Assembly (NCBI GenBank): GCA_046717125.1
Contig: JBKJVQ010000150.1
Span: 1 to 18,224, forward strand
DNA length: 18,224 nt
Reading direction: 5' to 3'
DNA from: JBKJVQ01 sp046717125
GTDB taxonomy: Bacteria > Pseudomonadota > Alphaproteobacteria > Rhizobiales > Methyloligellaceae
Below, one piece after another: positions 9,194 to 16,509 of this stretch; position 1 is the first letter of the stretch; each line of letters starts with the position of its first letter. Made by a program: the position numbers and the translations under genes. Below the pieces are notes generated by a model, which was given only the letters and a program-made list of their open reading frames with translations, had not been told where the DNA came from and ran no database searches.

Positions 9194-9217
9194 GCGGAGC
9201 CGGCAATCCGGCTCCGC
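9194..9217 (-). terminator. Strong hairpin between the two OmpA paralogues
   Basis: A perfect 10-base-pair stem, GCGGAGCCGG (9194-9203) and its complement (9208-9217), encloses a 4-base loop. It lies 14 bases after the stop of paralogue 2 and 26 bases before the start of paralogue 1, both transcribed leftward. The bases that follow in the direction of transcription are only moderately U-rich (ttgcctcgtttt). It may therefore be a leaky terminator, or a 3'-end stabiliser that sets different levels for the two genes, rather than a full stop. That role is inferred; the hairpin itself is seen. Confidence 0.55.
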
Positions 9218-9230
9218 CTGTTTGATGGGA

Positions 9231-11306
9231 CTAACGAGCGCCTGAGGCGTCGCTCGTCATCAGCGGTGTGATGCGCCTTATGGCGACGCGGCGATTTTCC
9301 CGCTTCTCGCCCTGGGTGTTCACCTTGAGCTGCTGCTCGCCATAGCCCTGCGTCACGAGGTTCTCGGCCGGAATCTTGAAATAATCCGACAGAATCAACG
9401 CCACGGACTCGGCTCGCCGATCCGACAGAGCGAGGTTCGCCTCGTCCGTGCCGACGGCATCGGTGTGGCCCTCGATCAGGAACACCTCGCTGGGATCCTT
9501 GTCGATCACGCGCTTCATCGCTTCGCCGATCTTCTCGAGCTTATCGATCTGGTCGTCCGGCACCTCCCAGGCGCCGAACTCGAAGTTGATCGCCTTCAGA
9601 TCAACGCGGCGGACCTTGTCGCGCACGCGATCGCTGTAACGGATTTCGTCGAGCGTATAGGCACGCTCGACGCGCTCGACCGGCGGCGCTTCGAACGTCT
9701 CGTAAATCTCGTCCACCGAGGCATCGTCGTATTCGACGATGTACTCATCCCGCGGGATGCCGAGCTGAAGCGGCGGCAGATTGATGTTCAGGTCGAAGAA
9801 CGAATCGTCGCCGCGACGGCCCCCGCGTCCACCGCGATCATTGTCGATCAGCACGATCTCACGGCCATCCCGGCCGCGCCGCGCGCGCCGCAAGAGCCGG
9901 CCATCCGCATCTTCGATCGTGATGATCTCGACGCCGTCATCGCCCCGGAACACCGTCCGCCTGCGTCCGCCGTCGATAACGGTCACATCGACGTCATCCG
10001 CATCGCGGCGGAACCGGTAGTTGTGGTCGTGATGAATGATCGTGCGGTCGCCTTCGCGCACGATTACGCGGGCATCGCCTTCGCGGATGACGGTGCGGTC
10101 GCCATCACGCTCGACACGGCGCTCCTTCTCCAACTTGTTGCGCCACTGGGCGCGATTGCGCTCGCGATTCGGATCGTCGCGGTCGTCGGCGCGGTCTTCA
10201 CGCCGTTCCTGACGGTTTTCCTCACGATCCTCGGCCCGATCCTTCCGATCGTCCTTTTTGTCGTCAGCGCGATCACGGCGCTCTTCCTGATCGTCGGCCT
10301 TCCTCTCGTCGGCGGCAGGGTCCTCTGCACGCTCGCGCGCCCTGGGCGCGTCGGGCTTCTCTTCGGCCTGGACGGGCTTCTTCTCGTCGGCCTTGGGTTC
10401 GGCGGCCTTCTCCTGCTTGCGTTCCTCCTGCTTGTCTTCGGCGCGCTCACGCTGCTGCATGCGCTCCCGCAGGCTCTTGTTGGAATCGTCGGCCTTCTTC
10501 TCGTCGGCGGCAGGGTCCTCTGCACGCTCGCGCGCCCTGGGCGCGTCGGGCTTCTCTTCGGCCTGGACGGGCTTCTTATCGTCGGCCTTGGGTTCGGCGG
10601 CCTTCTCCTGCTTGCGCTCTTCCTGACGTTCTTCACGAGCGCGCTGACGATCCTCGCGGCCTTCATCGGCCTTGGGCTCAGCAGCCTTTTCCTGCTTGCG
10701 TTCCTTCTGACGCTCTTCCTGAGCGCGCTGACGCTCCTGGAGGCCTTCATCGGCCTTGGGTTCAGCGGCCTTCTCCTGCTTGCGTTGTTCCTGACGTTCT
10801 TCGCGGGCGCGCTCGCGTCCTTCTCCCTCGCCGCCACCTCCTTCCGGCTCCTCAGCCTGACGTGGCTTACGGCCTTCGCCCTCGCCTTCCGGTTCTTCCG
10901 CCTGACGCGCTTTGCGACCTTCGCCGCCACTGCCGTCTTCACCGCCCTGCGCACGCGGGGCATCATCGCCACGGCCGCGCTGACCCGCGCCATCGCCGCC
11001 GCCAGCCCTGTCGGGCTTCCCGGCAGGCTTCTTGCCGCGCTGACCGGGACCGCCTTCGGCGCCCTCTTCGCCGGCGCCTGCTTCCGGGCCGCCACCGCCC
11101 CCGCCACCATCGCCGCCACCGTCACCTGGGTCGTCCTGGGCTAGAATCAGCATGCCGCTATCTTGTGCTCGCAGCACGGCAAAGCTCGCATGGTTCTTGA
11201 GGAATTCGGTGCGGGCGGTTACGTCCGAACCTGCTTCTGCAAATGCCATATTCGGCATGAGGACAAGGGACGCGGCCGCTGCCACGCTCATCGCGATTTT
11301 CTTCAT
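9231..11306 (-). CDS. OmpA-family protein with charged Ala/Lys/Glu repeat region (paralogue 2)
   Basis: The protein has 691 residues. A clear signal peptide (1-23, MKKIAMSVAAAASLVLMPN, cleavage after AFA) is followed by LILAQDD, a Gly/Asp run and then Gly/Glu/Arg-rich sequence. From about 170 to 360 are repeats containing ERKQEKAAEPKAD at a 28-residue period, and a block KKPVQAEEKPDAPRARERAE that occurs twice, 65 residues apart. A conserved segment at about 430-520 (RGDDGVEIITIEDADGR) and an OmpA/MotB-type peptidoglycan-binding domain at about 555-680 (FLIEGHTDAVGTDEANLALS) complete the protein. The C-terminal third closely matches paralogue 1, so the pair arose by tandem duplication. GGGAGGAG just upstream of the ATG at 11306 is a strong ribosome binding site. 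It is first in the likely two-gene unit. Envelope attachment is likely, and the specific role is unknown. Confidence 0.9.
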   Translation of the reverse strand: MKKIAMSVAAAASLVLMPNMAFAEAGSDVTARTEFLKNHASFAVLRAQDSGMLILAQDDPGDGGGDGGGGGGGPEAGAGEEGAEGGPGQRGKKPAGKPDRAGGGDGAGQRGRGDDAPRAQGGEDGSGGEGRKARQAEEPEGEGEGRKPRQAEEPEGGGGEGEGRERAREERQEQRKQEKAAEPKADEGLQERQRAQEERQKERKQEKAAEPKADEGREDRQRAREERQEERKQEKAAEPKADDKKPVQAEEKPDAPRARERAEDPAADEKKADDSNKSLRERMQQRERAEDKQEERKQEKAAEPKADEKKPVQAEEKPDAPRARERAEDPAADERKADDQEERRDRADDKKDDRKDRAEDREENRQERREDRADDRDDPNRERNRAQWRNKLEKERRVERDGDRTVIREGDARVIVREGDRTIIHHDHNYRFRRDADDVDVTVIDGGRRRTVFRGDDGVEIITIEDADGRLLRRARRGRDGREIVLIDNDRGGRGGRRGDDSFFDLNINLPPLQLGIPRDEYIVEYDDASVDEIYETFEAPPVERVERAYTLDEIRYSDRVRDKVRRVDLKAINFEFGAWEVPDDQIDKLEKIGEAMKRVIDKDPSEVFLIEGHTDAVGTDEANLALSDRRAESVALILSDYFKIPAENLVTQGYGEQQLKVNTQGEKRENRRVAIRRITPLMTSDASGAR
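10308..10790 (-). repeat. Tandem coding repeats in OmpA paralogue 2 (84-base and 195-base periods)
   Basis: The motif cctgcttgcg preceded by ttctcc or tttcc recurs at 10603, 10687 and 10771, exactly 84 bases apart, encoding 28-residue units with the core KQEKAAEPKAD. In addition, a block of about 130 bases beginning gtcggcggcagggtcctctg is present at 10308 and again at 10503, 195 bases (65 residues) apart, almost without change. All copies are in frame. The sequence is unrelated to the repeats of paralogue 1, although the 84-base period is the same. Confidence 0.9.
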
Positions 11307-11356
11307 AGATCTCCTCCCGGGGGGTCATTGACGTGGACGCACACCGGGAAGCGCGC

Positions 11357-11385
11357 AATCCACTGGTTGAAATGAAAAACGTCAA
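11357..11385 (-). promoter_or_regulatory. Possible promoter of the OmpA pair, with a 10-base palindrome
   Basis: Reading leftward, TTGACG (11385-11380) is a good -35 hexamer. Seventeen bases later TGGATT (11362-11357) is only a weak -10. The perfect palindrome CAAACGTTTG (11383-11392) overlaps the -35 and could be a regulator site. The Shine-Dalgarno of paralogue 2 lies about 45 bases further on. The -35 and palindrome are seen; promoter activity is a guess given the poor -10. Confidence 0.3.
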
Positions 11386-11476
11386 ACGTTTGGGGCCGAT
11401 TGTGGGCCGCAAACTGAAGGTTCGTTCATCTGAGGGCTTTAAACGCGCGTGAGCGGTCACGGTTCAGTGACACATC

Positions 11477-11759
11477 TCAACACCTTGTCATTTCTCGGGG
11501 GTGATTAGTCCGCGGGTCCAGACGGGTCGATGGGGGCGGCACGATGCGACCAAGATCTCGTGCCGCTTCAACCCATGCGGCGATCGCGTCCTGCACATTG
11601 GAGATTGCATCCTGCGGTATCGCGCCGTCGCTCATGCATCCCGGCAGGTCCGGCACGACTGCGGCGAAGCCCCCGCCGTCCTGTCCAGACAGCGGTTTGC
11701 ACGATCATGGGATACTGCAATGGCGTCACGTTTTCGATCTCACGTTGTCGATGAAGCAT
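11477..11759 (-). pseudogene. HicB/UPF0150-family antitoxin remnant, frameshifted
   Basis: Reading leftward, the frame ending in TGA at 11477-11479 gives KPLSGQDGGGFAAVVPDLPG, then CMSDGAIPQDAISNVQDAI, then AAWVEAARDLGRIVPPPS. This is the classic HicB/UPF0150 partial-RNase-H-fold signature. The expected N-terminus (TPLQYPMIV) is present just upstream but one frame away: an extra C at about 11699 separates GTG (11702-11700) from AAA (11698-11696), and the downstream frame meets a TGA at 11707-11705. Starts for the first part could be GTG at 11729 or ATG at 11759. HicB proteins neutralise HicA mRNA interferases. No HicA-like sequence precedes it; instead a palindromic repeat and the end of the GH94 gene do. 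It is most likely a dead orphan antitoxin, unless the extra base is a sequencing error or is bypassed by frameshifting. Confidence 0.65.
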
Positions 11760-11803
11760 CCTGATCGCATTCTTTCTGGTCTGAAATCACAAGCACCTAC
11801 GTT

Positions 11804-11880
11804 CGTCATGCCCGGCCTCCGTGCCGGGCATCCTAGGCTTCGTCAGCGTGAAGAAGCCGTGGATGGCCGGGCCCATGACG
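11804..11880. repeat. Nested palindromic intergenic repeat (REP/RIME-like)
   Basis: The outer arms CGTCATG (11804-11810) and CATGACG (11874-11880) enclose two hairpins. The first has a perfect 9-base stem ATGCCCGGC/GCCGGGCAT (11808-11816 with 11823-11831). The second is GGCTTC/GAAGCC (11836-11841 with 11853-11858). Short GC-rich palindromes around CGTCATGCCCGG are, from general knowledge, common dispersed repeats in rhizobial and related genomes. It begins 7 bases past the stop of the GH94 gene, so it may also terminate or stabilise that mRNA. Copy number cannot be judged from one window. Confidence 0.7.
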
Positions 11881-11886
11881 ACTCGC

Positions 11887-14800
11887 TCAAACGGAATTTG
11901 TATTGACCCTCAGCCCACGGAGCGCTGCAGGCAGAACCGGCGAGCAAATTTCTTCGCCGAACCAGCGCCGCCGTCCGAAGGCATGGCGGATAAGAATATT
12001 GGCGTAAAGCCCGGGCCCGCTGGAATAAATTCGCCAGCCGCCGTCCACCGGAATATGCCCGGATTTGACCTTCTCCCATTCCGCGCTCGCCGCATAACGG
12101 TCGGGGAACGCCGCATCACTCGACGAGAAAAATGCGTTTCGCTGGCGCAAGGAGGCGTGGGGCAGATCGTCAGTTACGGAAATAGGATTGATCGCGGCGA
12201 GCACGGTCCACAGCGCATTGTCCTCGCCGAGCTTTGCCAGCGCCTCTCCGTAGCGCAGGTGCGCGTGGCTATACATGAGCCCGATCTCGCGGCCGAAAAA
12301 AGCGGCGGATTCGGCGCGGCGGAAGATCGTCTCGACGCCGCCCTTGTAAGCCACTGGCTGGTCCATTAACCGCGCGCCGTCTGGGTACAGCAGATGCTCG
12401 CGAATAAGTTGGAGATGCCGCGCGGCTTCCTCGTCGGTGAACTGACCGGCGATGATCGCGCGCGTCATGGGCAGCAGGGAATATTTCAGCCCCGTGCGGC
12501 GGTCGGAGGGATGTAACAGCAGCTCAGGCTCGCCTGCGTCCCCGAAGATCGCATAGCCCGCGATCACGCCGTCGCGAATCAGGTGGCGCCTGATATCGGC
12601 GCCCATCGTATCGGCCAGATCATCCAGCGCCGGGGCGCCGTCGCGACCGCCTCGTCGCAACACCTCGGCATAACGCCGGAGTTGTTGCCAGAGGAGCACG
12701 CAGGTCCAGGTGCTGACCATGCAGTCGCGCAAGGCCGGGTCGGCCGGCTGGAGACTGTCGTTCCAGTCGCCCTCGCCGTAGCAGATGAGATGCGTGCGGG
12801 GGATGAAGCGCGACTTTACGGTATCGATCAGCACACGAACATGCTCGGCGATTGTGTCGTGCCTGCTGGTCACGGCAAAGCCGGCGTCGCGCCGCCACGC
12901 GATTTCCTCGTCGAGAATCGAAAAGTCGTTCGTCTCCTCGACATAGTCGCACAGCGCCTTCAGCGGCCAGACGATCACGTCGCCATGGGCGTGATGGTCG
13001 CGGATATGGGCGTAGGGCTTCACCATGAACCATTGCGGCCAGCTGCCCCGCGCTTCGTATTGCTCCGCGAATACGATCCGCAGGATCTCGCGCACGGGCT
13101 CATCGTGGCGCAGCGACAGCAAGAACTCGACGGGCCCCTGGCACACATCGCGCACGCCCCAGGCTGCGCCGGTATATTGCTCGAGCCCGTGCGGCACGGT
13201 GAGGTGAATGATTGCGTTGTGCGCGAACCAAGGGAGCGTCGTCCGGATGGCCGCGAGATGTGGGTCGTTGCTCTCGCCAAAGCTGAGGTCACCCGTGACA
13301 CGGCTCCAGAAGGCGGCGGCCGGAGCGAGCATCTGCTCTTCCGTAATCCCGGCGGCATATTTGTCCGCGAGGCGCTCGGCTTCGGACACATCGTTCAGCG
13401 AGCCGGTGACGGCGAAGGCAAAATCGTTGGTGGCGTGCGTCCGCAGGACGATATGGGTTCCGACCTCGGCGACCTCCCCTCTCAGCAGCAGCTCGTTGCC
13501 GCCAATCTCCTCGATCTCGCCGAGCGTTGGCGTGACGAGATGATAGATCGCATGTGGATAATGCATGCCCCAAAGCGATGACGGATCGGGGCGCATCGCG
13601 ATGCGCTTGGACGCACGATCAATCTCCACCCGGCCCGCATGCTCGTATTCGCGCTCGCCCAGCACGAGATGACCGTATACGAGGAAGCGGCATGGTGGGC
13701 CTTCCACTATGACACGCCACTGGATGGCGGGGTCGTCGCCGCTGGCGGTCCCATGAACGACAATGGTCCGGGTTCCCGTCCGGTAGATCCAGCGCCCGTC
13801 GGACAGGCCCATCTCGAACAATGACGGCGTCGCGAGCAGCCGCCACGCGCCGTCGATCTCAGCCAGCATGCGCAGACCGCTCGCGCGAGTGATGTTGTAC
13901 GGATCGCGGCTGACCGAAAATAGTTTGTGGAAGGACGTATTTCCGATGGTGAGCTGGGCGGCGAAGACGCCATGCATCCAGCCCGTGGCGCAGAGCGTCA
14001 CCTCGTCCGGCAGCATCGCCTGCCCCGTCCTCATCAGCGTGCCGTGGCGGCGCGGCAAGAGATGCTCCTTGGCGCGCGTCACGACATGGCGATTATGCGG
14101 GCCGTCCGGCGTGAAGAAGGAGAGCAGCGCGCCGTCCCGCATCTCTTCGTAAACACGCTCGGGATAGAGTTTGGCGATCTCGTCCGCAGGCAGATCGTGT
14201 GCAACCAGCGGCGGCCCATCCTGTATCAAACTGCGCACCCGCCGCGCCAGATCGATGTCGTCATTGCGAAAATCTGTCGCAGCTCCGCGCGCCTGCGCCA
14301 CGATCTTGAGGTCGGCATCGGACGACGCAGCCGCATGATCGGGATCGAACACGGCGAAGAAGGTGCAACTTCCGTGAACCCCCTGATCGAGCGAGAACGG
14401 CCGCGACTGGATAGCCACGCAGGCCGCCTCATGCTGCAGGCGGAGTCCGGCAAGGTCGCCCTCGGGATCGAGCGCCGCAAAATCCCGAAAGGCGGGTCCG
14501 AACAGTTGCAGCGCATCCGTTGCAAAACTTACTGCGCCGTTGAGACAGCCCTGCGCGAGCCAGGGATAACGGCCGCCTTGCGCGAGGTTCTGGCGGCTCA
14601 TCACGACCGCGCCGAGGTCGGGATCCTGCGCGATATGATGATCCGTATACTGCGATCCGTACGCCTCGTTGTTCATCAGAAAATTGCGCGATGCGAGGCC
14701 GATGTCCTGGACCAGCAGGACATCGCACGTCGCGGGTCCGTCGGCTTTCACATCCACGCGCCACAGCCATACGGGTCGTGTCGGATCGAGCCGGAGCGAT

Positions 14801-15129
14801 ACCCGATGACGTACGCCGCCGGTTACACCCGCCCAGACGACACGGTCCTCCCCGACACCAAATTCAACCTGTGCATCCGGCCCCGTGAGCGCGATCGTGC
14901 GCTGCTCCATGCCGCGCACGCGCAGAATAAGACGCCCGATGCCGCCATGGACCGGCGAGCCGAGCACCTGGTTGAGCATGATGCGTGGATCGCCCTCGCC
15001 GTATTCGATGGCAAAAATTGCGCCGTTGGGCAGGATGCCGACGGAGAGCCCGCCGCTGTTGGCGATGCGTTGGAGTCCGAGATCGGCCTCGCATGCGAGC
15101 GTGAAACCCGGCATTGCATCTGACGGCAT
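11887..15129 (-). CDS. Stand-alone GH94 glycoside phosphorylase, beta-1,2-glucan/cellobiose phosphorylase-like
   Basis: The protein has 1080 residues, with no signal peptide and no glycosyltransferase or membrane part. The C-terminal half is an (alpha/alpha)6 GH94 domain: TGAAWGVRDVCQGPVEFLL, SWPQWFM, HAHGDVIVWPLKALCDY, then CYGEGDWNDSLQP, whose DWND motif (D788, D791) holds the expected general acid, and later LMDQPVAYKGG and EIGLMYSHAHLRY. The N-terminal beta-sandwich part has NEAYGSQYTDHHIA and SRQNLAQGG, which resemble stand-alone 1,2-beta-oligoglucan phosphorylases and the C-terminal part of cyclic glucan synthase NdvB. The family splits a beta-glucoside with phosphate to glucose-1-phosphate. 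I place the start at the ATG at 15129 (GAAGAGG 11 bases upstream); the open frame to 15333 is low-complexity Ser/Arg/Pro/Ala and would overlap a divergent small gene. The substrate is inferred and uncertain. Confidence 0.8.
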   Translation of the reverse strand: MPSDAMPGFTLACEADLGLQRIANSGGLSVGILPNGAIFAIEYGEGDPRIMLNQVLGSPVHGGIGRLILRVRGMEQRTIALTGPDAQVEFGVGEDRVVWAGVTGGVRHRVSLRLDPTRPVWLWRVDVKADGPATCDVLLVQDIGLASRNFLMNNEAYGSQYTDHHIAQDPDLGAVVMSRQNLAQGGRYPWLAQGCLNGAVSFATDALQLFGPAFRDFAALDPEGDLAGLRLQHEAACVAIQSRPFSLDQGVHGSCTFFAVFDPDHAAASSDADLKIVAQARGAATDFRNDDIDLARRVRSLIQDGPPLVAHDLPADEIAKLYPERVYEEMRDGALLSFFTPDGPHNRHVVTRAKEHLLPRRHGTLMRTGQAMLPDEVTLCATGWMHGVFAAQLTIGNTSFHKLFSVSRDPYNITRASGLRMLAEIDGAWRLLATPSLFEMGLSDGRWIYRTGTRTIVVHGTASGDDPAIQWRVIVEGPPCRFLVYGHLVLGEREYEHAGRVEIDRASKRIAMRPDPSSLWGMHYPHAIYHLVTPTLGEIEEIGGNELLLRGEVAEVGTHIVLRTHATNDFAFAVTGSLNDVSEAERLADKYAAGITEEQMLAPAAAFWSRVTGDLSFGESNDPHLAAIRTTLPWFAHNAIIHLTVPHGLEQYTGAAWGVRDVCQGPVEFLLSLRHDEPVREILRIVFAEQYEARGSWPQWFMVKPYAHIRDHHAHGDVIVWPLKALCDYVEETNDFSILDEEIAWRRDAGFAVTSRHDTIAEHVRVLIDTVKSRFIPRTHLICYGEGDWNDSLQPADPALRDCMVSTWTCVLLWQQLRRYAEVLRRGGRDGAPALDDLADTMGADIRRHLIRDGVIAGYAIFGDAGEPELLLHPSDRRTGLKYSLLPMTRAIIAGQFTDEEAARHLQLIREHLLYPDGARLMDQPVAYKGGVETIFRRAESAAFFGREIGLMYSHAHLRYGEALAKLGEDNALWTVLAAINPISVTDDLPHASLRQRNAFFSSSDAAFPDRYAASAEWEKVKSGHIPVDGGWRIYSSGPGLYANILIRHAFGRRRWFGEEICSPVLPAALRGLRVNTNSV

Positions 15130-15224
15130 GGTCGCGCGTTCCTCTTCGAAACCCGCCACGCCCTCGCACAGAATGGCCTTGGGATGAAGGGCAAGATCGC
15201 GGCGAGCAGCTGAGGCGGGAAGAA

Positions 15225-15326
15225 ATGCGCGGCTTGTTATGGACGGTTGGCTTGTGGCTTGGCGGCGTACTGGCGGTCGTGCTGATCGCGACGCTAGTGA
15301 AGCTGGCCCTGGGAGATTTCGGCTGA
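15225..15326 (+). CDS. Possible 33-residue single-pass membrane protein
   Basis: The ATG at 15225 opens MRGLLWTVGLWLGGVLAVVL followed by IATLVKLALGDFG and a TGA. Nearly the whole peptide is one hydrophobic helix of about 20 residues, with one Arg near the N-terminus and a short C-terminal tail. Purine-rich GAGGCGGGAAGAA directly precedes the start, a plausible ribosome binding site. It is divergent from the GH94 gene and 120 bases upstream of the UPF0104 membrane protein gene on the same strand, so it could be in that transcript. A real gene is supported by the RBS, the membrane-helix composition and the otherwise empty position. Against it, the ORF is short and I recognise no family. Confidence 0.45.
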   Translation: MRGLLWTVGLWLGGVLAVVLIATLVKLALGDFG

Positions 15327-15398
15327 CGCTCAAGGCTTATGACCGGGCTGCTGCCGCGAATATGTCGCGGTTCAAGTCCAAAAGTGCCGCGGTTTCGA

Positions 15399-15417
15399 TC
15401 CCGCACTCGTTGCGGGA
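15399..15417 (+). other. Small hairpin in the leader of the UPF0104 gene
   Basis: A perfect 7-base stem, TCCCGCA and TGCGGGA, encloses a 5-base loop about 30 bases before the downstream start codon. There is no T-run after it, so it is not a convincing terminator. It may only reflect GC-rich composition. Confidence 0.25.
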
Positions 15418-15446
15418 CGGCGCGCGAGGCATGTTGAGGGTCGCCG

Positions 15447-16454
15447 ATGACGAATGATGAAGCCCCGGCAGTAGCCGAGATAGACGGAGCTCGCCCCAGC
15501 CGCACGCGTGTGATCATCAGGAACGTCCTGACGATAGCGGTCTTTGCGCTCGCCTGCTTCCTGCTTTACCGCACCTTGAGAGGCTACAGCCTCGTCGACT
15601 TGATCGCCTCCGTCACCGATTTCCCTCTGCCGCGCCTGTTCGCGGCTTTAGGGTTCGCTGCGGCAAGCTATCTCTGCCTGACCTTTAACGACTATTTCGG
15701 CCTGCGCTATGTCGGCCACCCCCTGCCTTGGCGCAAGGCGGCGCTCACCTCGTTCTGCGCCCTGTCGCTCGGCTACAATATCGGCATGTCGGCGCTGGCG
15801 AGCGGCGCAATCCGCTATCGGTTCTATTCGCGCTGGGGGCTGACCGGGTTGCAGATCGGCAAGCTCATCCTCTTTTCGGTGATGACTGTTGTATTCGGCC
15901 TCATGACACTCGCCGGCATATCGCTCCTGGTGCGTTCTGGATCGGCGGGTGAAGTAAGCGGCCTCGGTCAGCCGGTTATCGTCGGGATATCCTTGGCCTG
16001 TCTCGGGGTAGTCGGCGCTTACCTCGCGCTGTGCGCTTCTGCCCGCAAGCCGAGCTGGGCGCGGCGATGGGTGAAGACGATACCGACCTTTCCCATCGCG
16101 GCCGCGCAGGTCGCCATCGGCACGATCAACTTCGCCCTGGTGGCGGCCTGTCTGCATCAGGTTTTATCGGCCGAGATGGCGCTCGAATATTTCCAGGTTG
16201 CTTCGATCTATGTGACCGCAAACTCGACGGCTCTAATCAGTCATGTGCCCGGCGGCCTCGGCGTGCTGGAAAGCATCGTGCTGCTTATTCTCAAAGAGAA
16301 GGATTTGATCGGCCCGCTCCTCATCTTCCGCTTCATATATTACCTTGTGCCGCTCGCGCTCGGCGCAACCCTGTTCGCCATCAGCGAGATCGTCTTGCGG
16401 CCTCGGCGGGCACGAGCGGCGGCCGATCCGCGCGAGGAGCCGAGCGCGGCTTGA
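15447..16454 (+). CDS. UPF0104 / lysylphosphatidylglycerol synthase-type transmembrane protein
   Basis: This 335-residue polytopic inner-membrane protein belongs to the family of the flippase-like N-terminal domain of MprF, without the C-terminal aminoacyl-transfer domain. After a soluble N-terminus of about 22 residues there are about eight hydrophobic segments, starting with VLTIAVFALACFLLY and including LILFSVMTVVFGLMTLAGI and VIVGISLACLGVVGAYLAL. Family-typical stretches are LTFNDYFGLRYVG, LGYNIGMSALASGAIRYRFY followed by SRWGL, and LISHVPGGLGVLESIVLL. The C-terminal tail is Arg/Ala-rich and cytoplasmic. GAGGG precedes the ATG by about 7 bases. The family is thought to move or bind lipids, but single-domain members have no agreed substrate. 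An ORF for a 33-residue membrane peptide lies just upstream. The end is followed by the higBA promoter 22 bases later. Confidence 0.88.
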   Translation: MTNDEAPAVAEIDGARPSRTRVIIRNVLTIAVFALACFLLYRTLRGYSLVDLIASVTDFPLPRLFAALGFAAASYLCLTFNDYFGLRYVGHPLPWRKAALTSFCALSLGYNIGMSALASGAIRYRFYSRWGLTGLQIGKLILFSVMTVVFGLMTLAGISLLVRSGSAGEVSGLGQPVIVGISLACLGVVGAYLALCASARKPSWARRWVKTIPTFPIAAAQVAIGTINFALVAACLHQVLSAEMALEYFQVASIYVTANSTALISHVPGGLGVLESIVLLILKEKDLIGPLLIFRFIYYLVPLALGATLFAISEIVLRPRRARAAADPREEPSAA

Positions 16455-16475
16455 ATTGATAAGAGCGACGGCTTG

Positions 16476-16505
16476 TTGTGAACTATAACGCAATACGTTA
16501 TAGTT
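16476..16505 (+). promoter_or_regulatory. higBA promoter with overlapping 25-base inverted-repeat operator
   Basis: TTGTGA (16476-16481) and TATAGT (16499-16504) are separated by exactly 17 bases and form a good housekeeping-type promoter. Lying inside it is a perfect inverted repeat, AACTATAACG (16481-16490), a 5-base spacer, and CGTTATAGTT (16496-16505). This covers the spacer and the -10. It fits autorepression by the HigA-type antitoxin, whose family binds such ATAACG-N5-CGTTAT palindromes. The sequence elements are seen; binding by this HigA is inferred. Confidence 0.82.
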
Positions 16506-16509
16506 TCAT

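Noticed and set aside
9465..11144. A 559-codon hydrophobic open frame on the + strand
   Set aside because: It is the antisense shadow of OmpA paralogue 2 with the same mirror effect, and has no family-like motif or convincing start.
11544..11906. A 120-codon + strand ORF in the gap after the OmpA genes
   Set aside because: It runs through the antisense of the HicB remnant and through the palindromic repeat, and its translation resembles no protein I know.
15130..15333. A 68-residue N-terminal extension of the GH94 protein
   Set aside because: It is Ser/Arg/Pro/Ala-rich with no family similarity. A ribosome binding site precedes the internal ATG at 15129, and the extension would overlap the divergent small ORF.
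15361..15420. A possible tRNA T-arm (GGTTCAAGTCC) before the UPF0104 gene
   Set aside because: The bases flanking the loop do not form a 5-base T-stem, and no acceptor, D or anticodon arms can be found.
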